From positions 1 through 64,000 of the forward strand of contig CAZSNT010000008.1 in NCBI GenBank assembly GCA_964607765.1: 64,000 bases of DNA. Reading direction: 5' to 3'. The notes below the pieces were generated by a model. That model did not search any database. It worked only from the letters and a program-made list of their open reading frames with translations, and had not been told where the DNA came from. Shown piece after piece: positions 54,083 to 62,429 of the stretch (position 1 is its first letter; the number at the start of each line of letters is the position of its first letter). The DNA comes from CAZSNT01 sp964607765. GTDB lineage: Bacteria; Verrucomicrobiota; Lentisphaeria; Oligosphaerales; JABHEG01. Both the position numbers and the translations under genes were made by a program.

Positions 54083-56254
54083 TCATTTCTTCTTTTTCCC
54101 ACGCATATGTTTCTCAATAAAAGCCCAGGTTTCCCGGCCCCATTCGCCTTCGGTCATGCACTTCGGGTTGTGCAGGAATTTCCTGGTTGGGTCCTTCTTG
54201 TTCAGACAACATGAGCCCTCCGGGTAATCGCCGGCATCGGCGGGCAACTGCGTGTAGTCATAGGTGATGTTCAGCTTGTCCAGCGCCTCGCGAAACTTCC
54301 TGGTATTGAGCCCGCCCTGGACGATGCGAAGGTTGAGCGATTTCCGTATGGCTTCGGTGTTCTCTGCAAATTCCGGCACGTAGTTTCTGGCACTGGAATC
54401 GGTCATGCTGGTGCCTCCGCCGGCATCCAGTGCCACTGAGATCGAGAAAATGTCGAGGTATTTGGCTCCCCAATAGATAGAGCCGGCAGCTCCCATGGAG
54501 AACCCCATGATGGTCCGTTGGCTTCGATCATCGGAGGCGGCGTATTCCTTCTCCAGGTAGGGCAGCAATTCCTTGAGGACATTGGTCTCCGGCATCTTGT
54601 CTTTGGCTCCATCCCGCCACACGGTTCCACCGTACTTCTCGGGAAACACGACAATGGCATCCCGGATCAATCCCGCCTTCCTGGCGGCTTCATAACTCAG
54701 CAGCACCTCCGACGAGGCATTGCCGCCGCCGGCGCCATGGAGAAATACGATCAGGGGATAAGGGCCTTTGTCCTTGCTGTATTCCGGCGGCAGATACAGG
54801 GTGTGGATGATCTCATGCCCGGTGACTGGGCCCTGATAAGTGAGGTTCTTCCGGTATTGGCCCTGATGGGGGGTCGCGTCGTTTGGGCCATATGTCGCGC
54901 CAATACCAAGACTGGCCAGCGCACGAACAGCTGGTAATTGCCGGTTCTGGTGCAGGCGCCGTATGAGATAGCAGGCGAGCGCGTTCTTGAAGAAGGCGCC
55001 CTTGTGGTAGGACTCCAGCTTGGCGGGCGTGGGCTTGCCGGTGAGTGCATCAACCATCATCTGCCCGTGCAGCTTTGCCCAATAGGCTGCCTTGGTCGAG
55101 CAACCGGCATCAAAACCGAAGGTGTCCGCCATGACGTCCTGCTTGAACCATTTGTAGTAGCGGCCCGCGCGTTCCTTTTCCTTCTCGACCGGCCAGTAGA
55201 TGCCCCCGTCGGTTCGGTAGATCGTGCCGCCCGGCGCGACGCACGGCGGCGCCGTCCATTCGTGGTCGACAAACATGCGGTAGATCGGTGCGGCGTTGTA
55301 GAGCAGCGCCTCCGGCGGCTGGACGCCGGCGAGGGTGCAGAAGAATATCTGGCGCGAACCAAGGTAGCTGGAAGCGGTGTAGCTGGGATGCGGATAGGCC
55401 CCGTGGTTGCCGACGGCATAGTCCTTGGTGATGCAATAGCCAACAACCCGCTCAGACAACGGCTTGCCGTCCACCACCGTGGCGCTGCCCACATCGTGGG
55501 GCGTGGCAACGGCGTTGAGGAAATAGACAATCGCCTGCTCGCGCCATGCCGCCTCGTGCGGGTGGTCGCGCAGCATCGTCGAAGCCGTCAACAGGCAGCC
55601 CATGTTCCAAACGTTCTCCTCGCCCTTGGTGTCCTCGACGCTCTTCTTGTTCGACACCGGCGGCTCCACATTGAGGAACCTGTCGGCTTCGTGGATCAGC
55701 ACTTTCACGACGAACTCGCGGTCAGCGGGCCCCAGCCGGTCCCAGACAATCCAAGCGGCCTGCGCCAACTGCCCCGCCCACATGGCCGACTGCCAGCTGT
55801 CGCCCCAGACATCCTTGCCAATCCCGCCGTTGACCTTGTGGTCCATGGCCAGCGAGCGGATGACGAGCGGGAGGAGCTTCTCGATCTCGGCGACTTCAGC
55901 TCCGGCCTTGTCTGCCCGGTATTGCCCCGTGCGGATGGCCAAGGCCAGCGTGCGCGCCGTGGTCGTCATGGGACGGATGCAATCCTCCATGGCACGGCGC
56001 CTGCCCTTTTTGCGCTTGCTGTCGACATATCCAAAATCAAGAAGGTCGCCTACGCGTCGGGTCTGACCAACCTTGCCGAGCCAGTCTTTGCCCATGTCGT
56101 CCTGCGTGTGCGCCATGACCGTAGCGCACATGGCCGCCAACTCGTCGTTGCCCGCGCCGCCCGCGAGCTTCGTCCAGTCCAGCGGCCGCACCTCGTAGGC
56201 GGACGCTGCTACGGCAAGAACAGCGGCAAACAAGACTGTTGGGGCTCTCTTCAT
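54083..56254 (-). CDS. Alpha/alpha-toroid domain fused to alpha/beta-hydrolase esterase
   Basis: 723 residues with a signal peptide (TVLFAAVLAVAASA). Residues about 30-450 are all-helical with the repeated long helices and Trp/Gly patches of an alpha/alpha toroid (VWGDSWQSAMWAGQLAQAAW, GNHGAYPHPSYTASSYLGS). Residues about 465-720 are an esterase of the feruloyl/acetyl-esterase kind: YPLIVFLHGAGGGNASSE gives the oxyanion loop and TIMGFSMGAAGS the nucleophile Ser586. The toroid could be a lyase-like or glycan-binding module. This pairing is not one I recognise as a standard architecture. It overlaps the upstream sulfatase by four bases and has the local basic tail (EKHMRGKKKK). Confidence 0.8.
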   Translation of the reverse strand: MKRAPTVLFAAVLAVAASAYEVRPLDWTKLAGGAGNDELAAMCATVMAHTQDDMGKDWLGKVGQTRRVGDLLDFGYVDSKRKKGRRRAMEDCIRPMTTTARTLALAIRTGQYRADKAGAEVAEIEKLLPLVIRSLAMDHKVNGGIGKDVWGDSWQSAMWAGQLAQAAWIVWDRLGPADREFVVKVLIHEADRFLNVEPPVSNKKSVEDTKGEENVWNMGCLLTASTMLRDHPHEAAWREQAIVYFLNAVATPHDVGSATVVDGKPLSERVVGYCITKDYAVGNHGAYPHPSYTASSYLGSRQIFFCTLAGVQPPEALLYNAAPIYRMFVDHEWTAPPCVAPGGTIYRTDGGIYWPVEKEKERAGRYYKWFKQDVMADTFGFDAGCSTKAAYWAKLHGQMMVDALTGKPTPAKLESYHKGAFFKNALACYLIRRLHQNRQLPAVRALASLGIGATYGPNDATPHQGQYRKNLTYQGPVTGHEIIHTLYLPPEYSKDKGPYPLIVFLHGAGGGNASSEVLLSYEAARKAGLIRDAIVVFPEKYGGTVWRDGAKDKMPETNVLKELLPYLEKEYAASDDRSQRTIMGFSMGAAGSIYWGAKYLDIFSISVALDAGGGTSMTDSSARNYVPEFAENTEAIRKSLNLRIVQGGLNTRKFREALDKLNITYDYTQLPADAGDYPEGSCCLNKKDPTRKFLHNPKCMTEGEWGRETWAFIEKHMRGKKKK

Positions 56255-57681
56255 CTAGACTTCTTCCTCTCTCTTCTCTTTTTGCCGCCGCTCTTCTTTT
56301 TGACGCCGGTGTTGACGGGCGCCTCCAGCGAGTTTTCATCGATGTCTTTTTGGAAGGCGAGCATCGCGGCACCGAGCTCCTTGGCAACCTCGGGATGCTT
56401 TTCGAAAACATCAGTGGTTTCGGCGATATCAGTTTTGAGGTCGTAGAGTTTTCCAAACGTCCCGCGCTTGTTCGGGAAATACTTGAAGGTGCGGTTGCGG
56501 ATGGCGGAGATGCTGCCGTTGCTGCCATAGTAAATGTATTTATGCGGCGACGGTTCGCCGCTGGCCAGCATGCCCCAAATATCCTTGCCGTCGATCTTTT
56601 GCGGTGTGTCCACGGTCGCGCCGGCGAGCTTAGCGAAGGTTGGCAGCATGTCGAGCAGCGACGCCATTTCGTCGATCTTTTTGCCGGCAGGAAGCTGCTT
56701 GGGCCAGCGGGCGACAAACGGCACACGGCTACGGCCTTCGTGCTGCGAGCTCTTCCAGTCCCGCAGCGGCAGGCAGGGACCTTTCTCTTCGTGAACCTTG
56801 TCTGGTTTGCTGTCCGCCCCGTTGTCGGAGGCGAAGATGACGAGCGTGTTTCCGTCGATCCCCGCGTCCTTCACCGCCTTGAGGACTTCGCCGACGGACC
56901 AGTCGATCTCTTCGATCATGTCGCCATAGAGTCCATGGGCGCTTTTGCCGCGGAACTCTTTTGAAACCGTATAGGGATGATGCGGTGTACCGTGAGCGAG
57001 ATAGAGGAAGAACGGGCCGCCTCTGTTTTCCTTAATGAACTGCACGGCCTCCTGCGTGTAGCGCACGGTCAGTGTGCTGATGTCGGTCGGCCACTCGACC
57101 ACTTCCGCATTGCGCATCAGGATGGTGCGCTCGCCCTTCTTGCCGCCGGCATCCTTCTTGTAGTCCTCCATGGTCAGCCCGCCGCCAGGTTGGAAGCCTG
57201 TCGCCACCGGCAAGCCGTGGTTCATCGAATCGCCATGGTTGGTGCCCGGCACGCCGAAGTAGGAATCAAAGCCCTGGTCGGTCGGCAGGTAGCCGGGCGC
57301 GTGGCCGAGGTGCCATTTCCCGATGCACATGCTGGTGTAGCCCCGCGGCTTGAGCACCTCCGGGATCGTCGCCGCTTCCCGGCACATGCCGACGTTGTCG
57401 TGCGGATGGACAATGTCGTCTACCCCGACGCGGAAGTTGTAGGCGCCCGTCATCAGGCAGGCGCGCGCCGGGCTGCACTTGTGCCGCGCATAGAATGCAC
57501 CCAGGCGCACGCCCTCTTCCGCCATGCGGTCGATGTTCGGCGTCTTGATCGACGGGTGCCCGTAGCAGCCCAGGTCGCCATACCCTTGGTCGTCTGTCAT
57601 GATGAAAACAACATTGGGCTTGGCGTGAGCCATGCCCGCCAGCATGAGCAATGCCGCGATGGCAACGGTGGGTGTTTTCAT
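56251..57681 (-). CDS. Sulfatase, arylsulfatase-A-like (secreted) with basic tail
   Basis: 476 residues from the ATG at 57681, which overlaps the preceding stop by four bases. Signal peptide TVAIAALLMLAGMAHA, VVFIMTDDQGYGDLGCYG, active site KCSPARACLMTG with Cys69, GKWHLGHAPGYLPTDQG and FASDNGADSKPDK. It is a typical arylsulfatase A-like enzyme of usual length. The C-terminus is one of the most basic in the set (KKSGGKKRRERKKSR). Its stop overlaps the toroid/esterase start by four bases. Confidence 0.9.
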   Translation of the reverse strand: MKTPTVAIAALLMLAGMAHAKPNVVFIMTDDQGYGDLGCYGHPSIKTPNIDRMAEEGVRLGAFYARHKCSPARACLMTGAYNFRVGVDDIVHPHDNVGMCREAATIPEVLKPRGYTSMCIGKWHLGHAPGYLPTDQGFDSYFGVPGTNHGDSMNHGLPVATGFQPGGGLTMEDYKKDAGGKKGERTILMRNAEVVEWPTDISTLTVRYTQEAVQFIKENRGGPFFLYLAHGTPHHPYTVSKEFRGKSAHGLYGDMIEEIDWSVGEVLKAVKDAGIDGNTLVIFASDNGADSKPDKVHEEKGPCLPLRDWKSSQHEGRSRVPFVARWPKQLPAGKKIDEMASLLDMLPTFAKLAGATVDTPQKIDGKDIWGMLASGEPSPHKYIYYGSNGSISAIRNRTFKYFPNKRGTFGKLYDLKTDIAETTDVFEKHPEVAKELGAAMLAFQKDIDENSLEAPVNTGVKKKSGGKKRRERKKSR

Positions 57682-59102
57682 TCCTGGCCTTTCCGTAGCC
57701 CGCTTCTCTTTCCGTTTTTCCCTTTCTTCTGGGCCTTCTTGCCCTTCTTGGGGGCCGACGCCTTCGCTGCATAGCGCGTGCAACCGGCAGATGCTTCCAT
57801 TTCCCTGAGCCAGGCGGCGTGGAGTTTCTGCAGCGCCACGGCTTTCTCAGGATGCTGTTGCGCCAGGTCCACTTGCTCTGACGGGTCGTTCGCAAGGTTG
57901 TAGAGTTCAACGGTCTTCAGGTAACCCCGTGCTTTCCAATCGCCCTGGCGCACCGCCCATTCGCCCTTCGGCGGCCCGCTGTTCCAGTAGATGACATCAT
58001 GGTGCTCCTGCGTCGCACCGGACAGAAGAGGCAATATGCTCTTGCCGTCAAACGGATTTGCCTGCGGCGGCGCGACACCCAGCGCGTCGAGGACCGTCGG
58101 GAGAATGTCGATCGACGTAACCGGGACGTCAATCTTGCGCCCGCCCTTGAACCGGTTGGGCCAGCTCATGATCCACGGGGTCCGGATACCGCCCTCAAAC
58201 AGACTACCCTTGAATCCGCGCAAGATACCGTTGTTTGCCTCCATGGCCTTGGCCCCGCCATTGTCGGTCAGGAAGAACACGAGCGTGTTGTTCCACAGGC
58301 CCTCGTCTTTCAGCTTCTTGACGACGGCCCCGACGCCCATGTCCAGGTGGTGAAGCATGGCCATCAGAATGGCGCGCTTCTCCGTGAGCTCAGGAAACTG
58401 CTGCCGATAGCGGTCAATGTCGCCCTGCGGTGCCTGTGCCGGCGCATGCACCGCATTGTAGGCAAGGTAGAGGAAGAAGGGCTTCTGCCGATTTCGGCCG
58501 ATAAAATCGACGGCTTCTTCCGTCAGTCTAGTCGTCAGGTAGCCTTCGTACTCGTCGTCCTTGAGCCGGGCGAGATTCCTGTAGATAGCAGCGTCCTTGG
58601 TACCCACCCCCTTGAGGGCAAAGTAGTCATGCCCGCCGCGGCCCATGAATTTGTAGCACTCGTCGAACCCGCGGTTCAACGCGTGCCACTTGAGCTCTGG
58701 ATAGTCATGGTCCAACCCGAGGTGCCACTTGCCGAAGGCGCCGCTACGATAGGCCTCGGGAAGAAAAGAAGGAAAGATCGGGCGCTTGGGATCGAAACCT
58801 GAGCCGCCGTCGCCAGCCGTGTACACGTTGACTCGCTGCTGGTACTGGCCCAGCATCAGACCGGCACGCGTCGGCGAGCAGACATGCCCACTCGTATAGG
58901 CTTGGGTGAAGAACACACCTTCCCTGGCCAGTGCATCCATGTGCGGCGTCGACACCTCTTTCGGGTGGTCCGGGTTGAAGCTGATATCGGCATACCCTTG
59001 ATCGTCAGACAGGATTATGACGATATTGGGCCGGCCGGCCGCGAAGGACGAGGCCGCGCACAGGATAACGGCTAACAGTTTCAGCATGGTGTCCATGGTC
59101 AT
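57678..59102 (-). CDS. Sulfatase, arylsulfatase-A-like (secreted) with long basic tail
   Basis: 474 residues. The ATG at 59102 overlaps the preceding stop (ATGA); ATGs at 59096 and 59087 are alternatives. Signal peptide MLKLLAVILCAASSFA, IVIILSDDQGYADISFN, active site VCSPTRAGLMLG with Cys75 (Leu for Thr in the usual LTG), GKWHLGLDHDYPELKWH and FLTDNGGAKAMEANNG. The tail holds more than ten Lys/Arg (PKKGKKAQKKGKNGKRSG). It is the third of four genes joined by consecutive four-base overlaps. Confidence 0.9.
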   Translation of the reverse strand: MTMDTMLKLLAVILCAASSFAAGRPNIVIILSDDQGYADISFNPDHPKEVSTPHMDALAREGVFFTQAYTSGHVCSPTRAGLMLGQYQQRVNVYTAGDGGSGFDPKRPIFPSFLPEAYRSGAFGKWHLGLDHDYPELKWHALNRGFDECYKFMGRGGHDYFALKGVGTKDAAIYRNLARLKDDEYEGYLTTRLTEEAVDFIGRNRQKPFFLYLAYNAVHAPAQAPQGDIDRYRQQFPELTEKRAILMAMLHHLDMGVGAVVKKLKDEGLWNNTLVFFLTDNGGAKAMEANNGILRGFKGSLFEGGIRTPWIMSWPNRFKGGRKIDVPVTSIDILPTVLDALGVAPPQANPFDGKSILPLLSGATQEHHDVIYWNSGPPKGEWAVRQGDWKARGYLKTVELYNLANDPSEQVDLAQQHPEKAVALQKLHAAWLREMEASAGCTRYAAKASAPKKGKKAQKKGKNGKRSGLRKGQE

Positions 59103-60652
59103 GGTTGCTCCCGGCTGTTCATTGCTCCTCGACCTACGCCCCCCATATGCCTGCGCTCTGCGGCGTGCCCCTGCCTCGCGGCAAGCACCGCGCGCAACGT
59201 TTTTAGCCGGCTCCGATATTCCGGATTGCTGGCCAGGTTGTTCCGCTCATGCGGGTCCTTGCGCAGGTCGTACAACTCCTCCCCGTTCGGCCACTTGCCG
59301 TAGCGCCAGTGCTGGTCACGTACCGCGTAACCGAGTTCTTTGCCGCGACTGACAACACTGTAGGCATGAGCCTTGGCGCCACTTCGTGACGGATCACGCA
59401 GAACAGGCACGATCGACGTGCCCTGCAGATGTCCCGGTGTGTCAAGACCCGCCAGTTCGGTGAGGGTCGGGAATATGTCGATCAGTTCGACCATCGCATC
59501 CGAGCGGCTGCCGGCCCGGGTCATGCCCGGCACGCGCACAATGAAGGGCACCTTGGCGCCGATGTCGAACAGCGTGACTTTGCCCCAGAGAAAATGGTCG
59601 CCAAGATGATAGCCGTGGTCAGAGGTGAAGACAATGACGGTGTTGTCCCACAAGCCCTGCTGCTTGAGCTGGTCAAAGACCAGGCCGAGCTGAGCGTCAA
59701 TGAAGGAAACACACGCGTGATAGGCCTGCATATACACGCGGCGCAGGGGTTCGTCTTCTTTGCCCAGCTCAAAGCCGAACGCCTTATAGCGTTTCACGGC
59801 CGCCGTGGAGGGGATGTTGTCCCAGAGCTCGGGATCATCCCGATGAAACACGATCTTCTCTCTCGGGTACATCTCAAAGTACTTGTCCGGCGCGAGAAAC
59901 GGAACGTGGGGCTTCTGGATGCCAAGGGCGATGAAGAACGGTTTACCGCCGTGGCGCTCTTCTTTCAGCCAGCTGACCACCTGGCGGGCGTTCTTGCCGT
60001 CCTTGTGCTGCTCATCGCTCAGCCCGCTGGGACCATGTCCCGGTGGCGTCTGGCCCGAAAGCGGACCCCACACTGATTTCCTGACCTCCTTCCATTGCCG
60101 GCGATTCTTGCGTTCTTCTATCGAGCCGTGCTCAGCTTCGAACTTCTTTCGCGCAGCCGCAACGACAGGAAGCTCGTCGTTCTCGTACTTTACGTACTCG
60201 TTCCACGCCGTGTCGCCGTGCTCGTGGTTGTTGGAATGAAAGACCTTTCCGACACTCGCCGTCCAGTACCCGTTCTGTTTGAAGTGCTGGGGCATGGAAA
60301 CTGTGCCGGGGCGCGTCTGCCGGATGTCGGCCGTATTGCCAAGCACACCGGTGGACTGCGGGTAGAGGCCGTGCAACAGCGAAGCACGCGACGGCCCGCA
60401 CACGGGATACTGGCAGAATGCGCGCTGAAAGGTCATCGCCTCTTGGGCAAAGGACTGGAGCGTGGGGGTCTTGGCATGGGGATACCCGGAGGTCGACACA
60501 TGCGTATTCAGGTCGTCGCAAATGACAAAGAGGATATTGGGCCGCGTTGCACCCGCGCTGCCGACAGCCCGGCTGGTGGCCGATCCACAGACCAACGCCG
60601 CCAGCGCACAGGCATGCACGATCAGCATTTTTGAGTTATCTCGCCGCATCAT
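59099..60652 (-). CDS. Iduronate-2-sulfatase-like enzyme (secreted)
   Basis: 517 residues from the ATG at 60652 (GGAG six bases upstream, four-base overlap with the preceding stop). N-terminal export signal (MLIVHACALAALVCGSATS), NILFVICDDLNTHVSTSGYP, active site VCGPSRASLLHG with Cys85, and SVGKVFHSNNHEHGDTAW of the iduronate-2-sulfatase type. VFTSDHGYHLGDHFLWGK is the second metal loop. It lacks the polybasic end of its neighbours (it ends NSREQP), though RRHMGGVGRG just before is mildly basic. Confidence 0.9.
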   Translation of the reverse strand: MMRRDNSKMLIVHACALAALVCGSATSRAVGSAGATRPNILFVICDDLNTHVSTSGYPHAKTPTLQSFAQEAMTFQRAFCQYPVCGPSRASLLHGLYPQSTGVLGNTADIRQTRPGTVSMPQHFKQNGYWTASVGKVFHSNNHEHGDTAWNEYVKYENDELPVVAAARKKFEAEHGSIEERKNRRQWKEVRKSVWGPLSGQTPPGHGPSGLSDEQHKDGKNARQVVSWLKEERHGGKPFFIALGIQKPHVPFLAPDKYFEMYPREKIVFHRDDPELWDNIPSTAAVKRYKAFGFELGKEDEPLRRVYMQAYHACVSFIDAQLGLVFDQLKQQGLWDNTVIVFTSDHGYHLGDHFLWGKVTLFDIGAKVPFIVRVPGMTRAGSRSDAMVELIDIFPTLTELAGLDTPGHLQGTSIVPVLRDPSRSGAKAHAYSVVSRGKELGYAVRDQHWRYGKWPNGEELYDLRKDPHERNNLASNPEYRSRLKTLRAVLAARQGHAAERRHMGGVGRGAMNSREQP

Positions 60653-62169
60653 TGCCGTCTCCCCTTCTTTTGTGTGTTCTTCGGCGGCTTGGGAATCCAC
60701 TTGAAGGTCTCGCCTTCAATCACCAGCTGATACTTGGAGGAGGTGTCGCCTGCGGGCGCGAAGGTCTTGGGCGCCTGGACCCGCATCCGCTTCTTGACGG
60801 ACTCCAGCTCCTTGTCGGCGGCGCGGTTCTCCCACTCGTTGGGATCGTTGCGCACATCGTAAAGCTCTTCCGTGCCGTCGCTATACTGGATGTACCGCCA
60901 TTCGTCGTTGATGATGGCGTAGCTGTTGGGCACGTCATACGGCAACAACACGCTGCGCTGTTCCGCGGGCGTTTGGCCCGTCTTGAGGATCGGTGCAAGC
61001 GATTGGCCTTCAAGCTCCTTGTCGGGAGCGAGGCCGCAGAGCTCGACCAGCGTGGGATAGATGTCGATGAGCGTGGCGGTGTAGCTGACCTTGACCTTCT
61101 TGGCGATGCCGGCACCCGCCCAAATGAACGGCACCTGCGAAGTGCGCTGCCAGAGGCTGTGCTTGCCCCAGTGGCCCTTTTCGCCGTGGGCGTAGCCATG
61201 GTCGCTCCAGAAGACGACGACGGTGTTGTCCTTGTTGGGACTGTTCTCGATGGCGTCGAGCACACGGCCCACCATGGCGTCGGCATAGGAAATGCAGGCC
61301 AGGTATCCCTGGATGGAGCTTTCGACGGCGCCGAGCTCGATGAGTTTCCCATGGATATTCTTCTTCCGGCTCTCGTGTTTCCTGCGGACGATGTCCGGAA
61401 CATCGTCGAGGTCGTCGTCCTTGATGGGCGGCTGCCTGATGGAGTCCAGCGGATAGAGGTCGAAATATTTCTGAGGCGCATAGTTGGGAAAGTGCGGCGC
61501 GTAGAGCCCCAGGCCGACAAAGAACGGCTTGTCGTGCTTCCGACCGACTACGTCGCAGACCCACTCGGTGCGTATGGTGTCGGCCATGTCCTTCTCGCGG
61601 TCGTTCGGGATCGGTCCCACTTCGAGGAAGGGCTTGCCTTTCCACTTGGGATTGGCCTGGTTGAAGGGACTGTGCGGGTAGGGGTCGGGCAATGGCGCGC
61701 CGTGCTTCCAGCTGTCCATCGCCCAGCCGCTGGTCCGCTGCTCCTGCGTGCGGAGATGGAACTCGTCCCACCCACGCTGGTCGACGGCGCCCGCCGGATG
61801 GTGGAAGAGCTTGCCGGTTCCGTAGACCGCGTAGCCACCCTCCTTCAGGGCAAGCTGCATCGGCTTGTATTCGGGGTGGCTCTTGAAGTAGATCTGGTTG
61901 CTGTAGCATCCGGTGGTCGAGGCGTAGCGACCGGTGAAGATGGCTGCGCGCGACGGGGCGCAGTAGATCCCGGCGGTGTGAGCGTTGGAGAAGACCACGC
62001 CCTTCTCCGCGAGCCGGTTCAGGTTCGGTGTTTGAGCCATGCTCGAACCCAGTGGCTCAATCCAGTCGCACATGTCGTCCACCGCAATCATGACGACGTT
62101 TGGCCGGCTGGCCGCGAAGCACGAAACCGCGCAAAAAAGTAGGGCAATCCGGACGATGTTTACTCTCAT
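60649..62169 (-). CDS. Iduronate-2-sulfatase-like enzyme (secreted)
   Basis: 506 residues. Signal peptide VRIALLFCAVSCFAAS, VVMIAVDDMCDWIEPLGS, active site YCAPSRAAIFTG with Cys70, GTGKLFHHPAGAVDQRGW (iduronate-2-sulfatase-type loop) and FWSDHGYAHGEKGHWGK. The basic tail is short (PKNTQKKGRRQ). It is the first gene of the 13-gene run after a hairpin repeat (62188-62400) that separates it from the next sulfatase upstream. The stop overlaps the next start by four bases. Confidence 0.9.
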   Translation of the reverse strand: MRVNIVRIALLFCAVSCFAASRPNVVMIAVDDMCDWIEPLGSSMAQTPNLNRLAEKGVVFSNAHTAGIYCAPSRAAIFTGRYASTTGCYSNQIYFKSHPEYKPMQLALKEGGYAVYGTGKLFHHPAGAVDQRGWDEFHLRTQEQRTSGWAMDSWKHGAPLPDPYPHSPFNQANPKWKGKPFLEVGPIPNDREKDMADTIRTEWVCDVVGRKHDKPFFVGLGLYAPHFPNYAPQKYFDLYPLDSIRQPPIKDDDLDDVPDIVRRKHESRKKNIHGKLIELGAVESSIQGYLACISYADAMVGRVLDAIENSPNKDNTVVVFWSDHGYAHGEKGHWGKHSLWQRTSQVPFIWAGAGIAKKVKVSYTATLIDIYPTLVELCGLAPDKELEGQSLAPILKTGQTPAEQRSVLLPYDVPNSYAIINDEWRYIQYSDGTEELYDVRNDPNEWENRAADKELESVKKRMRVQAPKTFAPAGDTSSKYQLVIEGETFKWIPKPPKNTQKKGRRQ

Positions 62170-62187
62170 GCTTCTCCTCTCCTCCTC

Positions 62188-62400
62188 CTTGATCCGCTCT
62201 TAATCCCGCTCCTAATCCCGCTCTTAATCCCGCTCTTAATCCCGCTCTTAATCCCGCTCTTGATCCAGTGCCAATGGCACCCAAAATCCGTCCCTCGCCC
62301 CCGCTTCTGCCCACTCCGGTGAGATTGTGCGGCCGTCGAATGGATCAAGAGCGGGATTAGGAGCGGGATCAAGAGTTTTCATTCAAAGTCTGACAGTACC
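62188..62400. repeat. Hairpin element with unequal 12-base repeat arms and conserved tail
   Basis: Left arm 62188-62266 has about six and a half units of CTCTTAATCCCG. Right arm 62342-62375 has about three of the inverse GAGCGGGATTAG. The 75 bases between them hold no gene. The tail at 62374-62400 (AGTTTTCATTC ... GACAGTACC) matches the tail of the element at 31468-31570. Unequal arms show that the units expand on one side independently. Confidence 0.8.
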
Positions 62401-62429
62401 ACTTTTCGCAACGTGTTTCGGGCTGCTCG

